This document shows positions 53,655 through 63,901 of a stretch of 64,000 bases of DNA, piece by piece. Position 1 is the first letter of the stretch. Every line of letters begins with the position of its first letter. The notes below the pieces were generated by a model. That model was not told the DNA's origin and did no database searches. It saw only the letters and a program-made list of their open reading frames with translations. The DNA comes from Streptomyces sp. NBRC 110035. Lineage in GTDB: Bacteria > Actinomycetota > Actinomycetes > Streptomycetales > Streptomycetaceae. The stretch is from positions 1 to 64,000 of the forward strand of contig NZ_BBNN01000029.1 of assembly GCF_000829695.1 (NCBI RefSeq), read 5' to 3'. Made by a program: the position numbers and the translations under genes.

Positions 53655-53962
53655 CAGCGCTTCACCTCACCGATTCACCAGTTCACCATTCAAGAAAATC
53701 CGTACTCACTCAGTCACGCGGTGCGGGATCGTCCGGTTCCCGGCGTCCCCGCGACCGCAGCAGCGGACACGTTCAGCTTGTCTCCTGCCCGAGGCAGCCG
53801 AGGGAACACCCCCGTGTTCGCACAAGAAAGGCGCGACGGCCCGGGGGCACCCCGAAAGAGGGCCCGCGGAGAAAGCCGGGGAGCGACGCGTCGCCCGACG
53901 CACCGGAAGGAGGACGCCCGCCCTCGAAGCCGCCGCGGGGCGGCGCCGACCTGCCCTCGCGG
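53655..53962 (-). promoter_or_regulatory. Leader of the anti-sigma gene with palindrome and TTCACC repeats
   Basis: 308 bp between the STAS gene and the anti-sigma gene. It includes a perfect GAACAC-N4-GTGTTC palindrome (53804-53819) and, right before the start codon, several direct TTCACC words (about 53662-53692; GGTGAA on the transcribed strand). The gap suggests the anti-sigma gene has its own promoter. Confidence 0.45.
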
Positions 53963-54340
53963 TCATCCGGAATCGTCGGCCAGAGCCGCCTCGAGGCTGT
54001 CATGGACGGTGAACACCGCGTCCGCTCCCGTGATCTCGAACACACGCGCGACCACGGACTGCATTCCCGCGAGATGCACCCCGCCCCCGACGGCGTCGGC
54101 CTTCAGCCTGGCGCCGAGCAGCACATTGAGCCCGGTGGAGTCACAGAACTCCAGGCCGGAGCAGTCGATGACGAGTCGCTTGAATCCCTTGGTGAGGCAT
54201 TCCTCCAGCGGCTCGCGCAACAGATCGGCGGTGTGATGATCCAACTCACCCGCCGGGGTCACGACGGCGCTGAGGCCCTCTTCTCGCACCTCGACCAGAA
54301 GCCGGCCCGACTGTGCGCTGCCGACCGTCCCGCGGTCCAT
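53963..54340 (-). CDS. STAS-domain anti-anti-sigma factor (RsbV/SpoIIAA type)
   Basis: A 125-residue protein; ATG 54340 has GGAGAGAGAG 10 nt upstream (GTG 54358 is the alternative). The STAS fold is evident: LSAVVTPAGELDHHTADLLREPLEE, then LVIDCSGLEFCDSTGLNVLLGARLKA with the phosphorylatable Ser68, and a C-terminal GADAVFTVHDSLEAAL. When unphosphorylated it captures the anti-sigma kinase and frees the sigma factor. It precedes the kinase gene on the same strand and is divergent from the sigma gene. Confidence 0.93.
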   Translation of the reverse strand: MDRGTVGSAQSGRLLVEVREEGLSAVVTPAGELDHHTADLLREPLEECLTKGFKRLVIDCSGLEFCDSTGLNVLLGARLKADAVGGGVHLAGMQSVVARVFEITGADAVFTVHDSLEAALADDSG

Positions 54341-54591
54341 GCCGTCTCTCTCTCCCACCGGTCGTGGCTGCTACTGACGCTGTCGAACATTACGCCCTTC
54401 CAGCGCGCTCCGACAGCCGAACAATCGACCCCAAACGGACATAAGCCAACAGAACTTACTTGCGGTGGGCTTGTGAAAACGGGTAGGGCTAGTAGGGACA
54501 CGTACTCGACACGGCCGGCTTTGGAGGCGCCGCACACCGCAGTGCACGTAACGGCATCGGCTGCCATATGCCGAGAACGATGGAGGACATC
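54341..54591. promoter_or_regulatory. Divergent promoter region of the sigma factor and its antagonists
   Basis: A 251-bp region. It is AT-richer at about 54385-54480. A GGGTAG box at 54481-54486 resembles the GGGTAY -10 of SigB/SigF-type promoters, but no good GTTT-like -35 lies 14-16 nt upstream. Autoregulation by the adjacent sigma factor is therefore possible but not shown. Confidence 0.4.
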
Positions 54592-55509
54592 ATGTCACCC
54601 CGGCTCGACGCACCGCCTACCCAGGAAGCGACGTCGACACTCCCTCCGGAACATCTGATTCCCATCGAGCAGGACGACGTGGGTGTCGTCCCGGACGACG
54701 ATCTGCTCGTCGGGCTCCCGGAGATCCCCCCTTTTGACGAGGTGGGCCCGGTCGACGCACGGGCGTTGTCCAAGACCCTCTTCGAGCGGCTGGAGTCGCT
54801 GGAGGAAGGCACCCACGAGTACTCGTACGTACGCAACACGCTCGTCGAACTGAACCTGGCCCTGGTCAAGTTCGCCGCTTCCCGGTTCCGCTCGCGCAGC
54901 GAGCCGATGGAGGACATCATCCAGGTCGGCACCGTCGGTCTGATCAAGGCGATCGACCGCTTCGAGCTTTCGCGCGGTGTGGAGTTCCCCACCTTCGCGA
55001 TGCCGACCATCATCGGTGAGATCAAGCGCTTCTTCCGTGACACCTCGTGGTCCGTGCGCGTACCGCGCCGGCTGCAGGAACTGCGGCTCGACCTGGCCAA
55101 GGCCGGTGACGAGCTGGCGCAGCAGCTCGACCGGTCCCCGACGGTGGGCGAACTGGCCGAGCGTCTGGGCATCTCCAAGGAGGAGGTCGTCGAGGGCATG
55201 GCGGCGTCCAACGCCTACACCGCCTCCTCGCTCGACGCCCAGCCGGAGGAGGACGACTCCGAGGGCGCGCTGGCGGACCGGATCGGGTACGAGGACCACG
55301 GGCTCGAAGGGATCGAGTACGTCGAGTCGTTGAAGCCGCTGATCGCCGAACTGCCGCCGCGCGACCGGAAGATCCTTTCGCTGCGCTTCGTGGCAGGCAT
55401 GACCCAGTCGGAGATCGGCGAGGAACTGGGTATTTCACAGATGCACGTGTCACGGCTGCTCTCACGCACCCTGGTACGGCTGCGCAAAGGGCTGACCCTC
55501 GAGGAATGA
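54592..55509 (+). CDS. SigB/SigF/SigG-family alternative RNA polymerase sigma factor
   Basis: A 305-residue protein; ATG 54592 (MSPRLDAPP) was chosen because GGAGG lies 5 nt upstream. ATG 54568 in the same frame lacks a ribosome site. Region 2: NTLVELNLALVKFAASRF, MEDIIQVGTVGLIKAIDRFELSRGVEFPTFAMPTIIGEIKRFFRD. Region 3: RVPRRLQELRLDLAKAGDEL. Region 4: LPPRDRKILSLRFVAGMTQSEIGEELGISQMHVSRLLSRTL. This is the stress/sporulation class controlled by partner switching. By synteny with S. coelicolor it would be SigI, but the name rests on memory of gene order. Confidence 0.93.
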   Translation: MSPRLDAPPTQEATSTLPPEHLIPIEQDDVGVVPDDDLLVGLPEIPPFDEVGPVDARALSKTLFERLESLEEGTHEYSYVRNTLVELNLALVKFAASRFRSRSEPMEDIIQVGTVGLIKAIDRFELSRGVEFPTFAMPTIIGEIKRFFRDTSWSVRVPRRLQELRLDLAKAGDELAQQLDRSPTVGELAERLGISKEEVVEGMAASNAYTASSLDAQPEEDDSEGALADRIGYEDHGLEGIEYVESLKPLIAELPPRDRKILSLRFVAGMTQSEIGEELGISQMHVSRLLSRTLVRLRKGLTLEE

Positions 55510-55570
55510 CGGACGGCCGCGTCCCGCGCACCCCGCACGGTCGCCACCGGACACGGCCCGCACGGACGAC

Positions 55571-55598
55571 CCGCGCGTCGCGCCCCGCGCGTCGCGCC
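55571..55598. repeat. 14-bp tandem duplication
   Basis: The 14-mer CCGCGCGTCGCGCC occurs twice in direct succession at 55571-55584 and 55585-55598, in the non-coding gap between the convergent sigma and hutI genes. Confidence 0.75.
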
Positions 55599-55738
55599 CC
55601 GCACTCCGCCGGCGCCGGACGCCCTCCCCGGGCGCCGGACACCGGCCGGGTACGGGGCGTAACGCGTTTTCCGCCGCCGGCCGGTGATCCGGGTGCACGC
55701 GGGGGAAGGGCGCGCGAAGGGGAGGGCGCGCGGACGGC

Positions 55739-56947
55739 TCAGAGTGCGCGGACGCCCCGCCGCCATACGCCCGCGACCAGCGGGACGCCGGGGCGGTAGG
55801 CCAGGTGGACGTGGCTCGGGGCGTCGAGGAGGACGAGGTCGGCGCGGGCGCCGGGGGTGATGCGGCCGACGTCGGTGCGGCGCAGGGCCGCCGCACCGCC
55901 CGCGGTGGCCGACCAGAGCGCCTCGTCCGGCGTCATGCCCATGTCCCGCACGGCGAGCGCGACACAGAACGGCACCGAGGACGTGAAGGACGACCCCGGG
56001 TTGCAGTCCGTGGACAGCGCGACGGTGGCGCCCGCGTCGAGCAGCCGGCGGGCGTCCGGCCAGGCGGCGCGGGTGGAGAACTCGGCGCCCGGCAGCAGGG
56101 TCGCGACCGTACGGCTGTGGGCGAGGGCGTCCACGTCGGCGTCGGTGAGGTGCGTGCAGTGGTCGGCACTGGCCGCGTCGAGTTCGACGGCGAGCTGCAC
56201 GCCGGGGCCGTGGGAGAGCTGGTTGGCGTGGATGCGCGGGTGCAGGCCCTTGGCCCGGCCCGCGGTGAGAACGGCGCGTGCCTGGTCGCCGTCGAAGGCG
56301 CCCCGCTCGCAGAAGACGTCGATCCAGCGGGCGTGCGGCGCGCAGGCGTCCAGCATCTTCCCGGTGACCAGGTCCACGTAGCCGGCCGGGTCGTCGGCGT
56401 ACTCCGGGGCGGGGATGTGGGCGCCGAGGTAGGTGACCTCGTCGGTGTGGCGGGCGGCCAGCCGCAGCGCGCGGGCCTCGTCCTCGGTGGTCAGTCCGTA
56501 GCCGGACTTGGTTTCGATGGTCGTGGTGCCCTGCCGCAGCGCCTCGGTGAGGAAACGGGTCAGGTTCGTCTCGAGTTCCGCGTCGCTCGCGGCCCGGGTG
56601 GCGGCGACGGTGGTGCGGATACCGCCCGCGCTGTAGGGGCGGCCGGACATCCGGGCGTTGAACTCGTCGGTGCGGTCGCCCGCGAAGACCAGGTGGGAGT
56701 GCGAGTCGACGAAGCCCGGGATCACGGCCCGGCCTGCGGCGTCGACCCGGTGGTCGGTGGCGGGTGTCGTGCCTGATGCGCCGGCCCACACGATGCGGTC
56801 GCCGTCGATGACGACGGCCGCGTCCCGGACCAGCCCGAGAGGGGACGTTCCCCCGCTCCCGGAGGTGCTCGCGCGGGAGGACCCCCGTCCGAGGGAGGGA
56901 TCGTTGGTGACCAGCGTGGCGATGTTGACGATGGCGGTGCTGCTCAT
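55739..56947 (-). CDS. hutI: Imidazolonepropionase
   Basis: Third enzyme of histidine degradation: hydrolyses 4-imidazolone-5-propionate to N-formimino-L-glutamate. It has 402 residues from ATG 56947. Amidohydrolase-superfamily metal motifs: VIPGFVDSHSHLVFAGDR (HxH), THLTDADVD, LPGAEFSTR and the Asp of ALSTDCNPGSSFTSS. The substrate-specific ETKSGYGLTTEDE and RIHANQLSHGPG segments identify HutI. It is last in the hut operon, 96 bp after hutF. Confidence 0.97.
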   Translation of the reverse strand: MSSTAIVNIATLVTNDPSLGRGSSRASTSGSGGTSPLGLVRDAAVVIDGDRIVWAGASGTTPATDHRVDAAGRAVIPGFVDSHSHLVFAGDRTDEFNARMSGRPYSAGGIRTTVAATRAASDAELETNLTRFLTEALRQGTTTIETKSGYGLTTEDEARALRLAARHTDEVTYLGAHIPAPEYADDPAGYVDLVTGKMLDACAPHARWIDVFCERGAFDGDQARAVLTAGRAKGLHPRIHANQLSHGPGVQLAVELDAASADHCTHLTDADVDALAHSRTVATLLPGAEFSTRAAWPDARRLLDAGATVALSTDCNPGSSFTSSVPFCVALAVRDMGMTPDEALWSATAGGAAALRRTDVGRITPGARADLVLLDAPSHVHLAYRPGVPLVAGVWRRGVRAL

Positions 56948-57043
56948 GGCGTCCTCGTGGATGGCGGGGGCGGGTACGGGGACGGCGGCCGGTCCTCGGG
57001 CGGCCGGCGGCGTTGCGGCCGACGACGTTGCGACCGGCGGCGT

Positions 57044-58453
57044 TCAGGGCCTCAGCGCCTCGACAGCGCGCGCGAGGGCGTGCGGCACATCGGGGACGAG
57101 GGTGTGCGCCCCGTCGCGTACGACGTGCCGTCCCGCCACGATCGTGTGCCGTACGTCGGCGGCCGTCGCGGCGAACACGGCGGTCTCGGCGCCGAGCCGG
57201 GGCGGTGGCCCCGCTGTTCTGACCGACTCCAGGGTGAGGGTGGTCAGGTCGGCGGGGGCGCCGGGTTCGATGGTGCCCGCCCCGTCCCAGCCGAGGGCGG
57301 CGTGCCCGTCGGCGGTGGCGGCCCTCAGCAGGGCGTTCGCCGTCCAGTGACCGCGGGTGCGGGTGCGCAGGCGCTCGTTCAGCTCCAGGGCGCGCGCCTC
57401 CTCCAGCAGGTCGATGACGGCGTGGCTGTCCGAGCCGAGGGAGAGCGGCGAGCCCCGGCGCTGCAGGGCGGCCGCGGGGCCGATGCCGTCCGCGAGGTCG
57501 CGTTCGGTGGTGGGGCACATGCAGGTGCCGGTGCCGCTGTCGCCGAGGAGCGCGATGTCCTGGCCGGTGAGGTGCGTGCTGTGGATGCCGGTGGTACGCG
57601 GTCCGAGCACGCCGTGGTCGGCGAGCAGGCGGGTCGGGGTGCGGCCGTACGCCTCCTGGCAGGCCTCGTTCTCGGCGGTCTGCTCCGACAGGTGCACGTG
57701 CAGCGGGGCCCGCCGCTCCTGTGCCCAGCGGGCCACGGTCGCCAGCTCCCGGGCGGGCACGGCCCGTACGGAGTGGAGGGCGGCACCGATCCGCGCGTGG
57801 TCCTGTTCCTCGAGGAGTGAACAGCGTTCGGCCCAGGCCTCGGCGGTGCCGTCGCTGAAGCGGCGCTGGGGGGCGGTGGGCGGCTCGCCGAAGCCGGCGG
57901 ACAGGTAGGCGGTGTCGAGGAGGGTGATGCGGATGCCGGCCTCGGCGGCGGCCGCGACGAGGGCCTCGCCCATGGCGTTGGGGTCGGCGTACGGGGTGCC
58001 GCCGGGGGCGTGGTGCAGGTAGTGGAACTCGCCGACGGCGGTGATGCCGGCGAGCGCCATCTCCGCGTACACGGCGCGGGCGAGCCGGTGGTAGCTCTCG
58101 GGGTTCAGCCGTTCGGCGACCGAGTACATCACCTCGCGCCAGGTCCAGAAGGTGCCGGCGCCGACCTGGACGGTGCCGCGCAGAGCGCGGTGAAAGGCGT
58201 GCGAGTGGGCGTTGGCCAGCCCGGGGAGGGTCAGTCCGCGCAGGATCTCGGCCCCGGGGGGCGGGGCGGGGACGCCCGGGGTGACGGCGGTGACGCGGCC
58301 GTCGCCCCGGGCGCCGCCGTCGCCACGGACGCCGACGGTCACGGTCACACCCGGCTCGACCCGGTCGCCGAGCCAGGCGTGCTCCAGCCAGTACGTCCGC
58401 CCGGTGGCCGGGCCGGCCGTGGCGCTCGCCGTGGTGCCGCTGTCCTGTGTCAC
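57044..58453 (-). CDS. hutF: Formimidoylglutamate deiminase (HutF)
   Basis: Deiminates N-formimino-L-glutamate to N-formyl-L-glutamate and ammonia. About 469 residues from GTG 58453, whose codon overlaps the stop of the preceding gene by 4 bp. The amidohydrolase core has LTLPGLANAHSHAFHRALRG (HxH), the HutF-specific TFWTWREVMYSVAERL, HVHLSEQTAENEACQEAYG, HSTHLTGQDIALLG and LSLGSDSHAVIDLLEEARALE. Its presence means this organism uses the five-step branch via formylglutamate. A Ser/Thr/Gly-rich N-terminus precedes the domain. Confidence 0.94.
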   Translation of the reverse strand: MTQDSGTTASATAGPATGRTYWLEHAWLGDRVEPGVTVTVGVRGDGGARGDGRVTAVTPGVPAPPPGAEILRGLTLPGLANAHSHAFHRALRGTVQVGAGTFWTWREVMYSVAERLNPESYHRLARAVYAEMALAGITAVGEFHYLHHAPGGTPYADPNAMGEALVAAAAEAGIRITLLDTAYLSAGFGEPPTAPQRRFSDGTAEAWAERCSLLEEQDHARIGAALHSVRAVPARELATVARWAQERRAPLHVHLSEQTAENEACQEAYGRTPTRLLADHGVLGPRTTGIHSTHLTGQDIALLGDSGTGTCMCPTTERDLADGIGPAAALQRRGSPLSLGSDSHAVIDLLEEARALELNERLRTRTRGHWTANALLRAATADGHAALGWDGAGTIEPGAPADLTTLTLESVRTAGPPPRLGAETAVFAATAADVRHTIVAGRHVVRDGAHTLVPDVPHALARAVEALRP

Positions 58454-59741
58454 CCGTGCACCAGTCCCTCCAGTACGTCGGCGAGTGCGGTCGCCCCGGC
58501 CAGGCAGTCGTCCTCGGCCGCGTACTCGGCCGGGGAGTGCGAGACGCCCGTGGGGTTGCGCACGAACAGCATGGCGGTCGGAATGCTCGAGGAGAGGATC
58601 CCCGCGTCGTGTCCGGCGCCCGTGCCGAGGACGGGAATCCGGGCCGGCGCCTGCCCGTCGTCCCTCTTCCGGCCCAGGATGCGGGCGAGTTCGTCGCGCA
58701 GGGCGTGGTCGAAGTCGACGACGGGTGTGCGGGACTCGCGGACCACGTCCAGGTCCACGCCGTGGGCGGCGGCGTGGACGCGGGCCGCCTTCTCCACCCC
58801 GGCGACCACGGTGTCCAGGCTCGTCTGGTCGGCGGCGCGGGAGTCGAGCCAGCCGCGCACCAGGGAGGGGATGGCGTTGACGCCGTTCGGCTCGACGGCG
58901 ATCTTGCCGAAGGTGGCGACGGCACCGGCGAGTTCGGCCTCGCGGCGGGCGGCGAGGACGGTCTCGGCGTAGGGCAGCATGGGGTCGCGGCGGTCGGCCA
59001 GGCGGGTGGTGCCGGCGTGGTTGGCCTCGCCGCGGAAGTCGAACCGCCAACGCCCGTGCGGCCAGATGGCACTGGCGATGCCGACCCGGTCGCCGGACAG
59101 GTCGAGGGCACGGCCCTGTTCGACGTGCAGTTCGACGAAGGCGCCGATGCGGGCGAGCCGTTCGGGGTCGGCGCCGATGGCGTCGGGGTCGTGTCCGGCG
59201 GCCTCCATCGCCCGGGGCAGGGTGATCCCGTCGCCGTCGGTGAGGCGGTGCGCCCGGTCGCGGGTGAGCTGTCCGGCGGTGAGCCGCGAGCCGACGCAGG
59301 CGAGCCCGAAGCGGGCGCCCTCCTCGTCGCCGAAGTTGACGATGCCCAGGGGGCGGGGGAACGGGTCCCGGCCCCGGGGGCGCCGGGTACCGTCCCTCCC
59401 CTCTCTCCGGCGCAGTTCGTCGAGGGCCGCGAAGGCGCAGACCACGCCGAGGGGTCCGTCGAAGGCTCCGCCGTCCGGCACGGAGTCCAGGTGGGACCCG
59501 GTGACGACGGCGTCCCCGTCGGCGGGGTCACCGAGCCAGGCCCACTGGTTCCCGTTCCGGTCCACGTCGAGCCGCAGTCCACGCCGTTCGGCCTGCGCGG
59601 CGAACCAGGCCCGGCATTCGGTGTCCGCACCGGTCCAGGCATAGCGCCGATAGCCGCCGGAGCCGGAGTGGCGGCCGAGAGGGAGCAGCTCACGCCACAT
59701 TTCCTGGAAGGTGGGGGGCACGGGAGGCCCGAAGGACCCGG

Positions 59742-59745
<4 letters not shown>
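58450..59745 (-). CDS. M20-family amidohydrolase (allantoate amidohydrolase / N-carbamoyl-amino-acid hydrolase-like), candidate N-formylglutamate hydrolase
   Basis: A 431-residue protein from GTG 59745, overlapping hutU by 4 bp and hutF by 4 bp. Binuclear metal motifs of the hydantoinase/carbamoylase group: GSHLDSVPDGGAFDGPLGV (His, bridging Asp), VNFGDEEGARFG (Glu pair), ELHVEQGRALDLSG, and the dimerisation domain RFDFRGEANHAGTTRLADRRDPM. It is usually annotated as allantoate amidohydrolase. No HutG is present in the operon, and the step left open is hydrolysis of N-formylglutamate, so I infer that this enzyme does it. Confidence 0.9.
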
Positions 59746-61478
<1,733 letters not shown>

Positions 61479-61504
61479 GGTCTGCCTCCTGGTGGCCGGC
61501 TCCC

Positions 61505-61553
61505 GCACTTACTACAGTTATTCACACCTTTACAGACTGAATAGGGTCAGTCA
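61505..61553. promoter_or_regulatory. hut operon / DAP-decarboxylase-like intergenic control region
   Basis: A compact AT-rich spacer. GACTGA (61535-61540) and TCAGTC (61547-61552) form a perfect inverted repeat with a 6-nt centre, a good operator candidate. On the minus strand a TTGACT (61549-61554) reads toward hutU, but no 17-nt-spaced -10 is convincing. On the plus strand, TTCACA and TAGGGT are 15 nt apart. Regulation of both directions by one repressor is plausible. Confidence 0.5.
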
Positions 61554-61604
61554 ATGCATGCGGCCGTGTCGGCACGGAGCACCCGACGGTGCTTGGCTGA
61601 GGAC

Positions 61605-63056
61605 ATGGGCGCCGACACGAGCAGGGGCACAGGCACAGGCACAGGCACGGGCACGGGAGACGACGGCGGAGCGCCGGAGGCGGGCCACGGCGAGGACGAC
61701 GAGCGGGCGGCGGGGGCCGGGCGGGCGGCCCGGCGGAACGCGGCGGTGCGGGCCGCCGTGGCGCAGGGACTGCTCGGTCCCGCGCACCCCCTGGTGGCGC
61801 TGCTCGACGTCACGGGCATCCGGGAGTCGGCGGCCGAGCTGCGGGAGGCCTTCGCGGCGGTGACACCGTCCGGCACCCCCGTGCTGCACGCCTTCGCGGT
61901 GAAGGCGACCCCGCTCGTACCGGTGCTGCGGCTGCTGCGCGCGGAGGGCATCGGGGCCGAGGTCGCCAGCCCCGGCGAGCTGGCCCTGGCGTGGGCCGCG
62001 GGGGTGCCGCCGGCCCGGACGGTGCTGGACTCGCCCGCCAAGACACCGGCCGAGCTGCGGGAGGCGCTGGCCCTGGGCGTCGCCGTCAACGCGGACAACC
62101 CGCAGGAACTGGCGCGCATCGACGCCCTGGTGGCCGACGCCCCGAAACGGCCGGCCGGCCTCCGCTCCGCCCTCGGCATCCGGGTGAACCCGCAGGTCGG
62201 CGGGGGCACCATCGAGGCGCTGTCCACCGCCACGACGACCTCGAAGTTCGGTGTGGCACTGCGCGACGAAGGGGCGCGGGAGTGGGTCGTGCGGACGTAT
62301 CTCGACCGGCCGTGGCTGACCCGGCTGCACACGCACACCGGCTCCCAGGGCGTCGCCCTGCCCCTGATGGCCAGGGGGGTGGCCCAGACGTACGCACTGG
62401 CCGAGGAGATCAACCGGCGCGCGGGGCGGCAGCAGGTCGACACCGTCGACATCGGGGGCGGGCTGCCGGTGAACTTCACCTCCGAGGCGGCCGGTCCGAC
62501 GTACGCGCGGTACGCGCGGCTGCTGAAGGAGACCGTGCCGGGGCTGTTCGACGGGCGGTACGGGCTGGTCACCGAGTTCGGGCGGTCGCTGCTGGCGAAG
62601 CACGGCACGGTCGTCGCCCGGGTGGAGTACGCCAAGAGCGCCGGCGGGCGTCCGGTCGCGGTGACGCACGCGGGCGTGCAGGTGGTCACACGGACGGTGT
62701 ACGCGCCGGGGGCGTGGCCGCTCAGGATCGCCGCGTACGACGCCGAGGGGCGGCCGAAGGAAGGCCCGGCGGTGGCGCAGGACGTGGCGGGGCCGGCCTG
62801 CTTCGCGGGCGACCTGCTCGCCCGGGGGCAGCCGCTGCCGCTGCTGGAGCAGGGCGACCACGTGGCGGTGCTGGACACCGGCGCGTACTGCTTCGCCCAC
62901 CACTACGGGTACAACTCGCTCCCCCGCCCGGCCGTCCACGGCTTCACCGCCGACAGCCCCGGCCAGGTCGCGTTCGCGCTCGTGCGCCCGGCTCAGACCG
63001 TCGAGGAGATCGTGGCCGAATCGGGTGGCGCCCACCCCGACGCCCTGACCACCTGA
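61605..63056 (+). CDS. Diaminopimelate decarboxylase-like PLP enzyme (fold type III)
   Basis: About 483 residues if started at ATG 61605 (MGADTSRG, with GAGGA close upstream); ATG 61554, 17 codons earlier, would make an almost leaderless form. The N-terminus has a GGCACR hexanucleotide repeat coding for Gly-Thr. The catalytic domain has the PLP Lys in HAFAVKATPLVPVLRL, EVASPGELALAWAAG, HTHTGSQG, VDIGGGLPVNF and the phosphate-binding VTEFGRSLLAKHGT; the C-terminal partner-site motif is DTGAYCFAHHYGYNSLPRP. It belongs to the lysA/ODC class but is diverged (EFGRS instead of EPGRS). True lysA is normally elsewhere, so the substrate may be another amino acid. It is divergent from hutU. Confidence 0.85.
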   Translation: MGADTSRGTGTGTGTGTGDDGGAPEAGHGEDDERAAGAGRAARRNAAVRAAVAQGLLGPAHPLVALLDVTGIRESAAELREAFAAVTPSGTPVLHAFAVKATPLVPVLRLLRAEGIGAEVASPGELALAWAAGVPPARTVLDSPAKTPAELREALALGVAVNADNPQELARIDALVADAPKRPAGLRSALGIRVNPQVGGGTIEALSTATTTSKFGVALRDEGAREWVVRTYLDRPWLTRLHTHTGSQGVALPLMARGVAQTYALAEEINRRAGRQQVDTVDIGGGLPVNFTSEAAGPTYARYARLLKETVPGLFDGRYGLVTEFGRSLLAKHGTVVARVEYAKSAGGRPVAVTHAGVQVVTRTVYAPGAWPLRIAAYDAEGRPKEGPAVAQDVAGPACFAGDLLARGQPLPLLEQGDHVAVLDTGAYCFAHHYGYNSLPRPAVHGFTADSPGQVAFALVRPAQTVEEIVAESGGAHPDALTT

Positions 63057-63189
63057 TCACCAGGCCGGGCAGGCCGGGCAGGGGCCTGGTGACACCGGAC
63101 CGAACCGAGCCAGACCGGGCCGGATCAACCGGACCGAGCAACGCCCAGCCACATCAGCCGGGTTGGGTCAGGCCGGGGCCGGGGCCGGG

Positions 63190-63786
63190 TCAGGTCAGGG
63201 CCGAGGCCCTGCGGCGGGCGCCGCCCGGGGTCGCGTCGCCCGCCGCGATGCCCGTGGTGCGGTAGCCCTTGACCGCCTTGCCGGCCGGGCTGCCCGCGCC
63301 GCCGTTCAACCAGTCGACCCGGACCCACAGAAGGATCTCGTCGGCCTGCTCCAGACGGCCGATCCAGGACGCCTTCAGCCACAGGCCGACACCGCACCCG
63401 GCAAGCAGCAGACCGCCCGCCGCGGGCACCGCGAACCCGCTGCCCAGGGCGGCGAGAAAGGCCGGCAGCAGCCACCAGCGGTACCGGCGCCGCCAGGTGC
63501 GCACACTGACCGCGCGGTCCTGGAGCACGTCGTGCTTGCCCGCCCGCACCGCCGACCGGGCCAGCTCGCGGTACCGCCCGCGCCGTGCGTACGCCACCAC
63601 GGCCAGGGCCACGAGGAACAGCGCGGCCCCGGCCGACACGCCGATCCGGCGGCCGGTCAGCCCCGGCACCAGCAGGCCGATGCCCGCCGCGCACACGCCC
63701 AGCCACCACAGGGGCGCCGCCCCGGCCCGTACGACCACGGCCACCCGAGCCAGCCCCTGCCCTCCGCGCATCTGTCCTCCGCGCAT
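63190..63786 (-). CDS. Putative membrane protein of unknown function
   Basis: A 198-residue protein from ATG 63786, or 193 from ATG 63771. A 15-bp tandem duplication gives each ATG its own upstream purine-rich site. Hydrophobic segments lie at about 22-42, 46-65 and 102-135. The C-terminal ~70 residues are soluble, with WLKASWIGRLEQADEILLWVRVDWLNGG and an Arg/Ala-rich end. No family recognised. It is convergent with the decarboxylase-like gene. Confidence 0.7.
   Translation of the reverse strand: MRGGQMRGGQGLARVAVVVRAGAAPLWWLGVCAAGIGLLVPGLTGRRIGVSAGAALFLVALAVVAYARRGRYRELARSAVRAGKHDVLQDRAVSVRTWRRRYRWWLLPAFLAALGSGFAVPAAGGLLLAGCGVGLWLKASWIGRLEQADEILLWVRVDWLNGGAGSPAGKAVKGYRTTGIAAGDATPGGARRRASALT
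63757..63786 (-). repeat. 15-bp tandem duplication of start codon and ribosome site
   Basis: On the minus strand ATGCGCGGAGGACAG (63772-63786) is followed directly by ATGCGCGGAGGGCAG (63757-63771), differing at one base. Each copy holds an ATG and a GGAGG. Confidence 0.85.
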
Positions 63787-63901
63787 CACGTCCAGCCTCC
63801 CGTCCCACTGCAGTGGAGCGTCCGTAGGGTCCGGAGCGCAGATTAGTGACTCGAGGTGAGAGAAATCTGAGATACCGCGCAAGGACCCGCGCCCGGCGCC
63901 G

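Noticed and set aside
54481..54486. GGGTAG as -10 of a SigB/SigF-type promoter for the sigma gene
   Set aside because: No G-N-N-T/GTTT -35 element at 14-16 nt upstream; kept only as a remark in the regulatory-region entry.
55215..59693. 1492-residue minus-strand open frame spanning the hut genes
   Set aside because: Shadow frame of hutI, hutF and the M20 gene; extreme Arg/Pro/Thr content.
61620..61655. Short regular repeat that might be part of a CRISPR or VNTR array
   Set aside because: It is a coding GGCACR hexanucleotide run of a few units without spacers; no CRISPR array exists in the window.
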